Assembly (NCBI GenBank): GCA_938008415.1
Contig: CALLKI010000042.1
Location: 1-64,000 of the forward strand
Source of the DNA: an uncultured Luteimonas sp.
GTDB taxonomy: Bacteria > Pseudomonadota > Gammaproteobacteria > Xanthomonadales > Xanthomonadaceae
Reading direction: 5' to 3'
DNA length: 64,000 bases
In this document: positions 16,677-24,781 of the stretch, piece after piece
How positions within the stretch are numbered: the first letter of the stretch is position 1
Layout: the number at the start of each line of letters is the position of its first letter
Translations under genes and position numbers: made by a program
The notes under the pieces: model-generated
What the model saw: the letters and a program-made list of their open reading frames with translations, nothing else
What the model was told of the DNA's origin: nothing
The model's database searches: none

Positions 16677-19415
16677 TCACCGCGTGGTGGCGAGCAACGC
16701 CCGCCATTGCGCCAGTTCCTCCTCGTCGCCGGCACCCGTCGCCGACAGCGCGGACAGCGCCGACTCCAGCAGCGGCCGCCCGGCGTCGTCGCCGGACTGG
16801 AGCAGGATCCGGCCGCGCAGCGCGCGCACGCGGTGTTCCCAGCCGGGGGTGGCGTCGCCCGCGGTCAGCGCCTGGATGTCGAGCCCGCCGGCCATCTCCA
16901 GCGCTTCCGCGTGGCGGCCCTCGTCGGCGAGCGCGTTGGCCAGCGCGTAGCGGAAGCTGTGCGCGGCGACGTTGTCCTCGCCGTAGAGCCGGCGCAACCC
17001 GGACTCGGCCCGGCGCAGGTAGTCGAGGCCGGCCTCGCGGTCGCCGCAGTCGCGCTCCTTGAAGCCGAGGTTGCCGGTTTCGACCAGGGTCGCCTGACGG
17101 TCCTCGCCGTAGCGCGCGGCCATGCGCGTGCGCACCGTGCGCGCGATCTCCAGCGCCCCGGGGCAGTCGCCGGCATAGTCGAGGATGCTGGCCACGGTCG
17201 AGAGCTGGATCAGGGTCGAGTAGTCGTCCGGGCCGAGGATGCGACCGGTGGCCTCGGCCGCGGAGCGCGCCAGCGGCAGCGCCTCGGCGTAGCGGCCGAG
17301 GTTGCGCAGGGCGCGGGCGAGCATGATCCGCAGCCCGGCCGCCTTGCGCTCGCCGATCCGCGACGGGGCGAACAGCGGGTCGGCGAGGATCGCGCGCAAC
17401 TGCGCGATGGCGCCGGGCAGGTCGCCCTGGCGCAGGGTGCCGTCGGCGATGTTCTCGCGGATGACCACCGCGGTCATCGCGTCGTCCGGGCGCAGCAGGC
17501 GCTGCAGGCGGTCGGCACGGCGGTAGGCTTCCAGCGCCGGCTCGATCTGCAGCTGCTGGAAGTGGAATACGCCGCGCGCGTAGGCGGCCTCCAGTGCCAG
17601 CGGGGTGTCGCCGTGCAGGCGTTCGCCGGCCAGCGCGTCGGATCCGGCCAGTTCCTTTTCCGCGGCGGCGATCCGTTCCGGCGTGTTGATGTAGGCCAGC
17701 GTGCGCACCAGCGCGTAGCGCGCCGACAGGGTCACCTCGTCGGCCGGGCCGAAGGCCCGGGTGTGGCTGGCCACCGCCTCGCGCAGGTGGTGAGCGGCGC
17801 GCTCGAGGTCGCCGAGCGTGCGCCAGGCCTGGCCGAGCGCGGAGTGCACGCCGCCGCGCGTGGCCGGGTCGTCGGCGAAACGCTCGCCGATGCGCGCCGA
17901 GGCGTGTTCGAGCACCTCGCGCACGGTGGGGTCGCGCTCGTAGCCGGCGCCGCCGGGGCTGAGCGCGCCGAGCAGGTCGTTGCCGAGGAAGTCGGCCACC
18001 GCCTGCGCGCGTGCCGCCTGCATCGCCGCGGCCTCGCGCTGGCGTTCGCTGCGGTACCAGAACAGGGAGCTGGCGGCCAGGCCGATGCCGAGGAAGGCGA
18101 TGGCCGCGGCGATCCACGGCCGCCGCGCCCGTGCCCGTTCCAGCGCGCGCTGCGCCAGGTCGGCCTCGCGCCCGGCCTGCGCCAGCCGCGCCCGCTCCCC
18201 GCGCCGCCGCGGCAGCGATGACAGGCGCCCGGCCAGCTCGGCCACGCTGCCGAGCCGGCGCGCGGGGTCGCCGTCGGTGGCGCGCTCGATGTCCTCGACC
18301 AGCAGCGGATCGTCGATGTCGCGTTCCCAGCCCGGGGCCATCGGCCGGCGCAGGTCGACGGCGAGCAGCTGGTAGAGCAGGATGCCCAGGGCATAGAGGT
18401 CGCTGCGCACCGTCGGTGGTTGCCCGGCGACCAGTTCCGGGGCGAGGTACAACGGGGTGCCCGAGGTGTCGTTGCCGGCGATGCCGGTGACGGTCAGGCC
18501 AAGCCCCGTGATGCCCAGCTCGGCCAGCCGTTCCGGCTGCAGCAGCCGGCTGTTGCCGAAGTCGGTCAGGCAGGGCCGCCAGCCGCCATCGGGATGCCTG
18601 TGCACCAGCACGTTGGCCGGCTTGATGTCCTTGTGCAGCACGCCGACGCCGTGCGCGGCGTCCACGGCGGCGGCGATCCGCAGGAAGAAGGCGATGCGCG
18701 CGTCGCGGTCCCACTGCTTCAGCAGGCCGTGCTCCGCCTCCCATTCGGGCAGGGACTGGCCGCCGTACCCGCACTCGAGGAAATAGGGCTCGGACTCGAA
18801 GTTCCAGTCGATCACCCGCACGAAGTCGTCGCGCTCGCCCAGGGTGTCGCGCAGCACGCGCATCAGCGTGGCCTCGCGCTTGAGCCGCGACAGTTGCTCG
18901 CCGCCGGGGCTGAACTTGAACACCCGCGCCTCGCGGCTGCGTGGCTGCCGTGCCAGCCAGACCTCGCTGCCCAAGGTCTGGCCGAGCGGACGCTCGAGCA
19001 GGAAGTGTTCGCGCCCGGGCACCGGCTGCCCGGGACTGAACTCGAGCGTGCCCCCGGGCTGCTGCCCGACCGCGATCCGCTCGACCGGGCCGTCGAAGCG
19101 GTAGCCGATCCGCGGCACGGTGGCGATCCGGCCCTCGCCGGCCGCGTCCAGTGCCTTGCGCAGCTTGCCGACCGCGGTGGCGAGCACGTGGTCCACCGTG
19201 ATCCGGCCGGCCCAGACCGTGTCGAACAGCTCCTGGCGGGTCACCACTTCGCCGGCATGGCGCAGCAGCAGCGCCAGCACCTGCAGCGGCTTGTGCTCGA
19301 TCTCGACCGGCAGGCCGGCCACGCGCAGCTCGTGGCGGGCCTCGTCGAACTCGACGGTGCCAAAGCGCCACCGGTACAGGCGCGTGTCGCGCACAGTGGT
19401 CCGCCGATCCGACAT
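16677..19415 (-). CDS. Winged-helix / protein kinase / TPR fusion regulator
   Basis: A 912-residue multi-domain protein. Residues 12-108 are an OmpR-type winged helix (PLQVLALLLRHAGEVVTR, LRKALD, TVPRIGYRF). Residues about 135-400 are a Ser/Thr kinase-like domain: Lys167 in ARVFKF, HKDIKPAN with Asp263 as catalytic base, TDFGNS with Asp285, and an SGTPLYLAPE activation-segment end. The glycine-rich loop is degenerate (GQTLGSEV). A coiled, Arg-rich stretch precedes one membrane helix (about 433-454, AAAIAFLGIGLAASSLFWY). Residues 480-912 are TPR-like repeats on the other side. A DNA-binding domain, kinase and extracytoplasmic TPR sensor in one chain is unusual. The ATG at 19415 is preceded by TATGAT and 6 bases. 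It is divergent from a five-gene lipoprotein cluster, its likely target. Confidence 0.88.
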   Translation of the reverse strand: MSDRRTTVRDTRLYRWRFGTVEFDEARHELRVAGLPVEIEHKPLQVLALLLRHAGEVVTRQELFDTVWAGRITVDHVLATAVGKLRKALDAAGEGRIATVPRIGYRFDGPVERIAVGQQPGGTLEFSPGQPVPGREHFLLERPLGQTLGSEVWLARQPRSREARVFKFSPGGEQLSRLKREATLMRVLRDTLGERDDFVRVIDWNFESEPYFLECGYGGQSLPEWEAEHGLLKQWDRDARIAFFLRIAAAVDAAHGVGVLHKDIKPANVLVHRHPDGGWRPCLTDFGNSRLLQPERLAELGITGLGLTVTGIAGNDTSGTPLYLAPELVAGQPPTVRSDLYALGILLYQLLAVDLRRPMAPGWERDIDDPLLVEDIERATDGDPARRLGSVAELAGRLSSLPRRRGERARLAQAGREADLAQRALERARARRPWIAAAIAFLGIGLAASSLFWYRSERQREAAAMQAARAQAVADFLGNDLLGALSPGGAGYERDPTVREVLEHASARIGERFADDPATRGGVHSALGQAWRTLGDLERAAHHLREAVASHTRAFGPADEVTLSARYALVRTLAYINTPERIAAAEKELAGSDALAGERLHGDTPLALEAAYARGVFHFQQLQIEPALEAYRRADRLQRLLRPDDAMTAVVIRENIADGTLRQGDLPGAIAQLRAILADPLFAPSRIGERKAAGLRIMLARALRNLGRYAEALPLARSAAEATGRILGPDDYSTLIQLSTVASILDYAGDCPGALEIARTVRTRMAARYGEDRQATLVETGNLGFKERDCGDREAGLDYLRRAESGLRRLYGEDNVAAHSFRYALANALADEGRHAEALEMAGGLDIQALTAGDATPGWEHRVRALRGRILLQSGDDAGRPLLESALSALSATGAGDEEELAQWRALLATTR

Positions 19416-19421
19416 GCCCGG

Positions 19422-19427
19422 ATCATA
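19422..19427 (-). promoter_or_regulatory. -10 box TATGAT, 6 bases before the kinase-fusion ATG
   Basis: The minus strand reads GGTATGATCCGGGCATG. TATGAT plus 6 bases and the ATG at 19415, with no ribosome-binding site, predicts a leaderless transcript. It lies within the 137-bp intergenic region shared with the lipoprotein cluster. Confidence 0.5.
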
Positions 19428-19552
19428 CCGGCCGCGCAGGCCCGTGCCATGCCGGGTGCGGTCAGGCTTGAAGGTTCCTTGAACCCGGCGTGAGGACATC
19501 GTCCCCGGTGGTGGCCAGGATGCGGGCCGTGAGGGGCAAGGGAGGACACGCG

Positions 19553-20497
19553 ATGCACGCATACCGGGCCTGCGCCATGGCCGTCGCCGGGGTACTCGCG
19601 CTGGCGGGCTGCGGCGGCGAGGGGGCGGGTGGGCAGCGCGCCGGCGGGCAGCCGGCCGCCACGCCGGAGGCGGCTTCCGGGCCCGGACCGGTGGCGACAG
19701 GCGACCTGCGCTGCCCGGCCCCCGTCCGCGAAGGACTGCCCGGACCGGACATCATCGGGCTGCGCCTGGGCATGAGCGTGGACGAAGCCCTGGCCACCGC
19801 GCGCTGCGCGCTCGGCGCGGAGGCGGAGGTCAGGACCGCCAACCGCTGGCTCGACCGTCTCGACACCCACGGCGTGGAACTCGGCACCCAGACCTTCACC
19901 GTGCGCAAGGGCGAGCATCGGCCCTGCGACTTCCGCCGCGAATGGCAGGAGTGCGAGGGCGGGTTGAAGTGGCTGCACGTGGACGAGGTGGTCACCGTGG
20001 CCACGCCCGGCGCGCCCGGCGCCGAGACCGCCCAGCTCATCCGCCGCGCGCAGCACTTCCGCGAAGGCGCCATGCCGCCGGTGCAGGCGCTGCTCGATGC
20101 GCTCGTCGCCAAGTACGGCGAGCCGCAATGGACCGAGGAATCGGACAAGCCGCGCGGGCATTCGGCCGGGCACCGCAGGCTCGAGTGGGTGCGTGACCAT
20201 GCGGGCAATCCGATGGCAAAGGCCAACCCGCTGTTCCACCGTTGCCGGGGCGCGGTGAACGCGCATCCCAATGCCACCGGGGCCAAGTGGTCCGACGGCT
20301 GCGGCCTGAGTATCCAGGCCTGGATCGCGTTGAGCGGACAGAATCCGGCGCTGGCGATGGAGGTGGGGACGGCCATGCTGCACCAGGGCAGCCTCTACGC
20401 CCATGTCGAGGCGATGCAGGACGAACTGCGGCGACTCGGCCAGGCGCGACGCGACGCGGAAGTGCAGGCGGCGGAGGCGGGCGATGTGCGGCTGTGA
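19553..20497 (+). CDS. Lipoprotein of unknown function (cluster gene 1)
   Basis: A 314-residue predicted lipoprotein with lipobox LALAGC after a 19-residue signal, then a Gly/Ala/Pro-rich linker (about residues 22-58). The body starts LRCPAPVREGLPGPDIIGLR and includes GLRLGMSVDEALATA, a helix pattern found in SmpA/BamE-like and related envelope proteins where a short GMS motif caps a helix. Six cysteines in the mature body (in LRCP, ARCA, RPCDF, QECE, HRCRG, DGCG) suggest disulfides in the periplasm. I do not recognise the family. The ATG at 19553 follows GGGAGGA. It faces the kinase fusion gene across 137 bp and overlaps gene 2 by 14 bp. Confidence 0.8.
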   Translation: MHAYRACAMAVAGVLALAGCGGEGAGGQRAGGQPAATPEAASGPGPVATGDLRCPAPVREGLPGPDIIGLRLGMSVDEALATARCALGAEAEVRTANRWLDRLDTHGVELGTQTFTVRKGEHRPCDFRREWQECEGGLKWLHVDEVVTVATPGAPGAETAQLIRRAQHFREGAMPPVQALLDALVAKYGEPQWTEESDKPRGHSAGHRRLEWVRDHAGNPMAKANPLFHRCRGAVNAHPNATGAKWSDGCGLSIQAWIALSGQNPALAMEVGTAMLHQGSLYAHVEAMQDELRRLGQARRDAEVQAAEAGDVRL

Positions 20498-21308
20498 GCG
20501 TAGGACGGGGCGCGCCCGGCTGCTGCCCGTGCCGCTGGCGCTGCTCCTGGCCGCCTGCGGCGGCGGCGACGCGCCCGCATCCACGGCGCCGGCCGGTGGT
20601 GGCGCCGTGCCTGGCCGGGCGGCAGGACCGCAGCCGGCCACTCCCGGCGCAGGCGCGGCCGCGCCGGGGCCCGCGACGGCGGACGCCGGCGCCGCGACCG
20701 CCACCGGCGGCGTGGCCGGACGGCACGAACTGGCGCATCCGGACGACCTGCAGATGGTCATGCTGGCCTACCGGCTCGAAGGACGGCAGCCGCCGTTCGC
20801 CGAATGGGCCGCGGCGCAGCCCGGCGTGCGCATGGCCAACGAGTTCGAGCGCGCTGACGTGCTGCGCGCCGAGCAAGAGCGGCTGCGCGCGGTGTACGAC
20901 GGCACCGAGGGCGTGGGCCTGCTGCGCCTGAACGTGCGCGCGGCATTGAGCGAATACGACGGCGGCCGCGGCGGCTACTACCTGACCGCGTTCACGCCCG
21001 GCAGCATCCTCACCTTCACCGCATATCCGGTCGACCGGGCGCATCCCGAACGCGTGTCGGTGCGCGTGGACAACCCGGGCGAGCTGAACTTCTGGCCACT
21101 CGACGCCGCGACCGCCCGGGACGTGCTCGACAGGAACGGCGGCCTGCGCAACGTCGTCCTCGATGCACGCATGCGCATCACCGGCATCAGCCGGCGCAGC
21201 GACGGTCCCGCGCTGTCGGCGACGCTGCTCGGCTACACGATCACCAGCCACCGCCACGGCCAGCCCGTCGTGCTGGGCGGGCTGCGGTTCGACGGCAATG
21301 GAGGATGA
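20484..21308 (+). CDS. Lipoprotein of unknown function (cluster gene 2)
   Basis: A 274-residue predicted lipoprotein: signal with lipobox LLAAC followed by GGG, then a long low-complexity Ala/Gly/Pro linker to about residue 80. The folded part begins RHELAHPDDLQMVMLAYRLE and contains ANEFERADVLRAEQERL, YYLTAFTPGSILTFTAYPV and repeated beta-strand patterns near the end. No catalytic motif is apparent and I do not recognise a family. The ATG at 20484 lies inside the end of gene 1 and follows GCGGAGGCGGGC, which would serve as ribosome-binding site. Linker composition resembles that of genes 1 and 5. Confidence 0.78.
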   Translation: MCGCERRTGRARLLPVPLALLLAACGGGDAPASTAPAGGGAVPGRAAGPQPATPGAGAAAPGPATADAGAATATGGVAGRHELAHPDDLQMVMLAYRLEGRQPPFAEWAAAQPGVRMANEFERADVLRAEQERLRAVYDGTEGVGLLRLNVRAALSEYDGGRGGYYLTAFTPGSILTFTAYPVDRAHPERVSVRVDNPGELNFWPLDAATARDVLDRNGGLRNVVLDARMRITGISRRSDGPALSATLLGYTITSHRHGQPVVLGGLRFDGNGG

Positions 21309-21312
21309 GGCG

Positions 21313-21609
21313 ATGAGGACCGGCACGACGATGGCGCTGCTCGCCCTGCTGCTGTCCGCCTGCGGCGGCGGCTTCAGGGGCACGTTCGAGGACGAGCTCG
21401 GCATGAGCGCGCTCACCTTCCATCCCGACGGCCGGGTAGTGATGTCCAGCCCGGTCGCGGGCGTCGAACGCGAACTGACCTACGAGATCGACGGCGACCG
21501 GATCCGGGTCCGGCTGTCGAAGGACAGCGACGCGGCGCTGCTGCTCACCCGGGTCGATGACGACACCCTGTCCGGACCCGTGGGAACCCGCTACCGGCGC
21601 AGGGACTGA
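21313..21609 (+). CDS. Small lipoprotein of unknown function (cluster gene 3)
   Basis: A 98-residue predicted lipoprotein with lipobox LLLSAC followed by GGGFRGTFED. The mature part is beta-rich (LTFHPDGRVVMSSP, ELTYEIDGDRIRVR, LLLTRVDDDTLSGPVGTRY), the pattern of a small beta-sandwich or lipocalin-like strand set that resembles domains predicting folding state or quality-control lipoproteins. Function unknown. The ATG at 21313 is 4 bp after gene 2 and preceded by GGAGGATGAGG. No cysteine other than the lipid-attachment residue. Confidence 0.78.
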   Translation: MRTGTTMALLALLLSACGGGFRGTFEDELGMSALTFHPDGRVVMSSPVAGVERELTYEIDGDRIRVRLSKDSDAALLLTRVDDDTLSGPVGTRYRRRD

Positions 21610-21671
21610 ATGCTTTCCCGCCGCGGCCCGCGCACGGGCCGCCCCCTCCATGAAGCGACGCGAGGCATGCC

Positions 21672-21971
21672 ATGCTCAACCTGACCCGCGAATACGTCAC
21701 CGGATTCATCACCCAGGCCGGTACCGGCAACCCGGTCGTGCTGGAGTCGCGCCGACAGGAACTGGTGCAGCGCCTGCAGCCGGCCAGGATCGGCTCGCTC
21801 GCCTTCCTGGTCATCGGCGGCATCCTGACCGTCACCATCATCGGTGCGATCCTCGGGATCCCGATGCTGGCGGTCGCGGGCTGGGTGCACTGGAAGGTGC
21901 GCAACAGCCTGAAGGTGATCGACGAGGCCTGCCAGGCGCTGGCGTCGGCGCCGGCCGGACGGCCGGCGTGA
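21672..21971 (+). CDS. Small inner-membrane protein (cluster gene 4)
   Basis: A 99-residue protein with a cytosolic-looking amphipathic N-terminus (residues 1-38) and one long or two closely spaced membrane segments in residues 40-75 (IGSLAFLVIGGILTVTIIGA then ILGIPMLAVAGWVHWKV). The C-terminus is polar with an ASAPAGRPA end. No family recognised. It is the only cluster member without a lipobox and may anchor the lipoproteins or form part of an inner-membrane complex. It lies 62 bp after gene 3 and 25 bp before gene 5. Confidence 0.72.
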   Translation: MLNLTREYVTGFITQAGTGNPVVLESRRQELVQRLQPARIGSLAFLVIGGILTVTIIGAILGIPMLAVAGWVHWKVRNSLKVIDEACQALASAPAGRPA

Positions 21972-21996
21972 CCGGCGAGGCGAAGGGAGCAGGCCG

Positions 21997-22461
21997 ATGA
22001 AGCAGGTCCTCGCAGCCACCCTTGCACCACTCGCCCTGCTGCTGCTCCCGGGCTGCCAGCCCGATGCGGCGGCCGGCTCGGCCCCCGGGCAGCCGGCGGC
22101 CACGCCCGAGGTCGTCGACGCCCTGCCGCTGGACTTCGGCTACTACGTCCGCACCGACGAGCCGTGCGACGACGCCACGTCCGCCGGCGTGCACCTCGTC
22201 AACCGCGCCGGGATGCGCTGGGTGACCTCGTTCTGCCTGTACGAACGGATCGAGCGCACCGGCGCGAACCGCTACCGGGTGCACCAGCGCTGCGGCGACC
22301 ACGGCGGCACCGGCCTGGAGGTGGCGGACTACGACATCCCCGACCGCACCTCGTTCTCGTTCCGCTCCGACAGCGGCTGGGAGCATGCGGCGCGGCTGTG
22401 CCCGCAGCGCGAGATGCCCGAACCCTGGCGCAGCGAGGACATCAGCGACCTGGTCCGCTAG
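21997..22461 (+). CDS. Lipoprotein of unknown function (cluster gene 5)
   Basis: A 154-residue predicted lipoprotein: lipobox LLPGC at residues 16-20, then an Ala/Gly/Pro linker sharing the GQPAATPE string with gene 1. The mature body LDFGYYVRTDEPCDDATSAG begins a beta-rich fold with four cysteines (EPCDD, SFCLY, QRCGD, RLCPQ), likely two disulfides. No catalytic motif. Function unknown. A GAAGGGAG ribosome-binding site precedes the ATG. It ends the cluster, convergent with the P-loop kinase gene (12 bp apart). Confidence 0.78.
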   Translation: MKQVLAATLAPLALLLLPGCQPDAAAGSAPGQPAATPEVVDALPLDFGYYVRTDEPCDDATSAGVHLVNRAGMRWVTSFCLYERIERTGANRYRVHQRCGDHGGTGLEVADYDIPDRTSFSFRSDSGWEHAARLCPQREMPEPWRSEDISDLVR

Positions 22462-22473
22462 CGGGCGCGCGGT

Positions 22474-23307
22474 TCAGCGGGCGTCGCGCAGGCGCAGCGC
22501 GACCGGACGGCGTGCGCGGTCGAGCTCCACGACCACGTCGGCGCGCGCCGGAAGCACGCGCAGCGCCTGGCGGCTGACGCGTTCGTAGTGCCGCACGAAG
22601 CGCATGAGCGTGTCCCGGTCCATGCCGCGGCCGGCCGGGTCCGCCGCGCGCAGCGCCAGCTCCTGCTGCCAGCGCCATTCCGGCACCACCTCGAACCCCG
22701 GCGGTTGCAGGAACAGCAGCCGGTCGATCCGTTGCCACAGCGGCGGGTAGTCACGCGCCAGCGCGGCGTTGCACCAGCGCCGCCAGCGGCCGTCCGCGTC
22801 CTCCCTGCGTTCGAGCACGTTGACCGGTTCGCGCAGCCCGGCTTCGTCCTGTGCGGGCACGCCGAGGAACCAGCCCTCGAACACGGCCAGGTCGACGCCG
22901 GCGGTTTCCCGCCAGCGTTCCGGCGGCAGCCGGCGGTCCATGGCCTTGTCGAAGGCGGGCAGTCGCACGGGCCGGCCCTCGCGCAGCGCGTCGAGCGTGG
23001 CGCAGGCGAGTGCGACGTCGTGGGTGCCCGGCGGCCCGCGCGTGGCCAGCAGCGGGTGCACCTCGCGGGCGAGGCGTCCGCGTTCCGGGCGGTCGAGGTA
23101 GAAGTCGTCGATCGACAGCGCGACCGCGCGCAGCCCGCGTGCCGCCGCGGCTTCGGCCAGCTGCGCCGCCAGCGTGGACTTGCCGCTGCCCTGCAGGCCG
23201 GAGATGCCGTACACGCGCGCGCCGTGCGCCAGGGCGTCGTCGAGCACGGCCTGGACGAAGTCTTCCCCGAAGCCGCGCCGCGGTGCGGGATGCAGGTCAG
23301 GTGCCAT
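22474..23307 (-). CDS. P-loop kinase, D-glycerate 3-kinase-like
   Basis: A 277-residue cytosolic P-loop kinase. Walker A ISGLQGSGKST lies at residues 35-45. The ALSIDDFYLDRPER block and a GPPGTHDVALA loop are typical of the glycerate kinase / Tda10 / plant GLYK branch of the uridine-kinase-like fold. VFEGWFLGVPA corresponds to the Walker B/lid region and QPPGFEVVPEWRWQQE is a further family block. The probable reaction is phosphorylation of D-glycerate, but substrate is inferred from resemblance only. The ATG at 23307 faces pdxH; the divergent gap is only 18 bp, so their promoters must overlap the coding ends. Confidence 0.75.
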   Translation of the reverse strand: MAPDLHPAPRRGFGEDFVQAVLDDALAHGARVYGISGLQGSGKSTLAAQLAEAAAARGLRAVALSIDDFYLDRPERGRLAREVHPLLATRGPPGTHDVALACATLDALREGRPVRLPAFDKAMDRRLPPERWRETAGVDLAVFEGWFLGVPAQDEAGLREPVNVLERREDADGRWRRWCNAALARDYPPLWQRIDRLLFLQPPGFEVVPEWRWQQELALRAADPAGRGMDRDTLMRFVRHYERVSRQALRVLPARADVVVELDRARRPVALRLRDAR

Positions 23308-23312
23308 CGCGC

Positions 23313-23318
23313 CACAAT
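23313..23318 (+). promoter_or_regulatory. -10-like box CACAAT, 7 bases before the pdxH ATG
   Basis: CACAAT, 7 bases, then the ATG at 23326, no ribosome-binding site. Weaker hexamer than the TAGAAT copies but the same spacing; predicted leaderless start. Confidence 0.35.
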
Positions 23319-23325
23319 ACCCGAC

Positions 23326-23928
23326 ATGGACTGCGCCGACCTGCAAGCCGAGGCCTTCGCCACCTTCGACGCGCTCTTCGCCGAGGCACGCGCCGCGGGC
23401 GAGCCCGACCCGACCGCGATGACGCTCGCCACCGCGACCCGCGACGGCCGCCCGTCCGCGCGCATGGTGCTGTTGAAGGCACACGACGCGCGCGGTTTCG
23501 TGTTCTACACCCACCTCGACGGGCGCAAGGGCCGCGAGCTGCAGCACAACCCGCGGGCCGCCCTGCTGTTCCACTGGCCGCGGGTGCGCAACGGCGTGCA
23601 GGTGCGCATCGAGGGCGAGGTGGAAATCGTGGACGACGCCGAGGCGGATGCGTATTTCGCCACCCGGCCCCGGATCAGCCAGCTCGGCGCCTGGGCCTCG
23701 CGGCAGTCGGAACCGCTGGCCTCGCGCGAGGAATTCGAGCAACGCCTCGCCGGGTTCGAGCGCGAATTCGAGGGGCGCGAGGTGCCGCGCCCGCCGCGCT
23801 GGACCGGGCTGCGCGTGCGCCCGGAGCGCATCGAGTTCTGGTACGGCGCCGAGTACCGCCTGCACGAGCGCTGGCTCTACGAGTTCGACTGCACCGGGCA
23901 GTGCCGCAAGCGGATGCTGTACCCGTGA
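23326..23928 (+). CDS. pdxH: Pyridoxamine/pyridoxine 5'-phosphate oxidase
   Basis: A 200-residue FMN enzyme that oxidises PNP or PMP to pyridoxal phosphate. Family blocks: DPTAMTLATATRDGRPSARM at the FMN site, VLLKAHDARGFVFYTH, GRKGRELQHNP, ALLFHWP, and the C-terminal WTGLRVRPERIEFWYGAEYR. Length fits the 200-220-residue norm, with a short N-terminus. A GTG start for the BtuF-like gene overlaps its stop codon, so the two are coupled. Vitamin B6 supply would serve the nearby PLP enzymes only in a general sense. Confidence 0.95.
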   Translation: MDCADLQAEAFATFDALFAEARAAGEPDPTAMTLATATRDGRPSARMVLLKAHDARGFVFYTHLDGRKGRELQHNPRAALLFHWPRVRNGVQVRIEGEVEIVDDAEADAYFATRPRISQLGAWASRQSEPLASREEFEQRLAGFEREFEGREVPRPPRWTGLRVRPERIEFWYGAEYRLHERWLYEFDCTGQCRKRMLYP

Positions 23929-24719
23929 GCGGCCCGCGCCGCATCGTCTGCCTCACCGAGGAGCCGGTCGAGGTCCTGTACGCGCTGGGCGAGCAGGACC
24001 GCATCGTCGGCATCAGCGGCTTCACCGTGCGTCCGCCGCGGGCACGCAGGGAGAAGCCGAAGGTCAGCGCCTTCACCAGCGCGAAGATCGACGCCATCCT
24101 GGCGCTGCGCCCGGATTTCGTGGTCGGGTTCTCCGACATCCAGGCCGACATCGCCGCGGAACTGGTGCGGCGCGGGGTGGAGGTATGGATCGCCAACCAC
24201 CGCAGCGTGGAGGGCATCCTCGACTACATCGTGCGCCTGGGTGCGCTGGTCGGCGCCGCGGGGCGCGCGGCGGCCTGGGCGGGGGAGCTGCGCCGCGGCC
24301 TGGAGGCGATTGCGAGCGAGGCGGCAACGCTGCCGGGGCGGCCGAAGGTGTACTTCGAGGAATGGGACGAGCCGCCGATCACCGGCATCCGGTGGGTCGC
24401 CGAGCTGGTGCGCATCGCCGGCGGCGACGACGTCTTCCCGGAGCTGGCCGCCGAGCCGCTGGCCAGGGCGCGGATCCTCGCCGATCCGTCCGAGGTCGTG
24501 CGCCGCGCACCGGACATCATCATCGGCTCGTGGTGCGGGAAGAAATTCCGCCCGGAACGGGTGGCCGCGCGCCCCGGCTGGGATGCGATCCCCGCTGTGC
24601 GCGACGGCGAGCTGCACGAGGTGAAGTCGCCGCTGATCCTGCAGCCGGGGCCGGCCGCGCTGACCGACGGCGTGCGCGCGCTGGCGCGGATCGTGCACGG
24701 CTGGGCGGCGCGACGGTGA
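23925..24719 (+). CDS. BtuF-like cobalamin/iron-chelate binding protein without a signal peptide
   Basis: A 264-residue protein of the periplasmic-binding clan II (BtuF/FecB) fold: RIVCLTEEPVEVLYALGEQD, then VGISGF and PKVSAFTSAKIDAILALRPD, a long central helix, and RRAPDIIIGSWCGKKF near the end. It begins with GTG at 23925, overlapping the pdxH stop, and the fold starts at residue 5. No signal peptide, lipobox or transporter genes are present. Such signal-less relatives are often annotated as cobalamin-binding proteins. It may act in the cytosol or need an alternative start; no upstream start with a hydrophobic segment exists in frame because pdxH occupies that region. Ligand unknown. Confidence 0.75.
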   Translation: MSGPRRIVCLTEEPVEVLYALGEQDRIVGISGFTVRPPRARREKPKVSAFTSAKIDAILALRPDFVVGFSDIQADIAAELVRRGVEVWIANHRSVEGILDYIVRLGALVGAAGRAAAWAGELRRGLEAIASEAATLPGRPKVYFEEWDEPPITGIRWVAELVRIAGGDDVFPELAAEPLARARILADPSEVVRRAPDIIIGSWCGKKFRPERVAARPGWDAIPAVRDGELHEVKSPLILQPGPAALTDGVRALARIVHGWAARR

Positions 24720-24781
24720 TGGATGCCGCTTCCCCGTTCACGCCGGCTGTGGCATACAGGGCGCCGGATCCTCCAGGAGCA

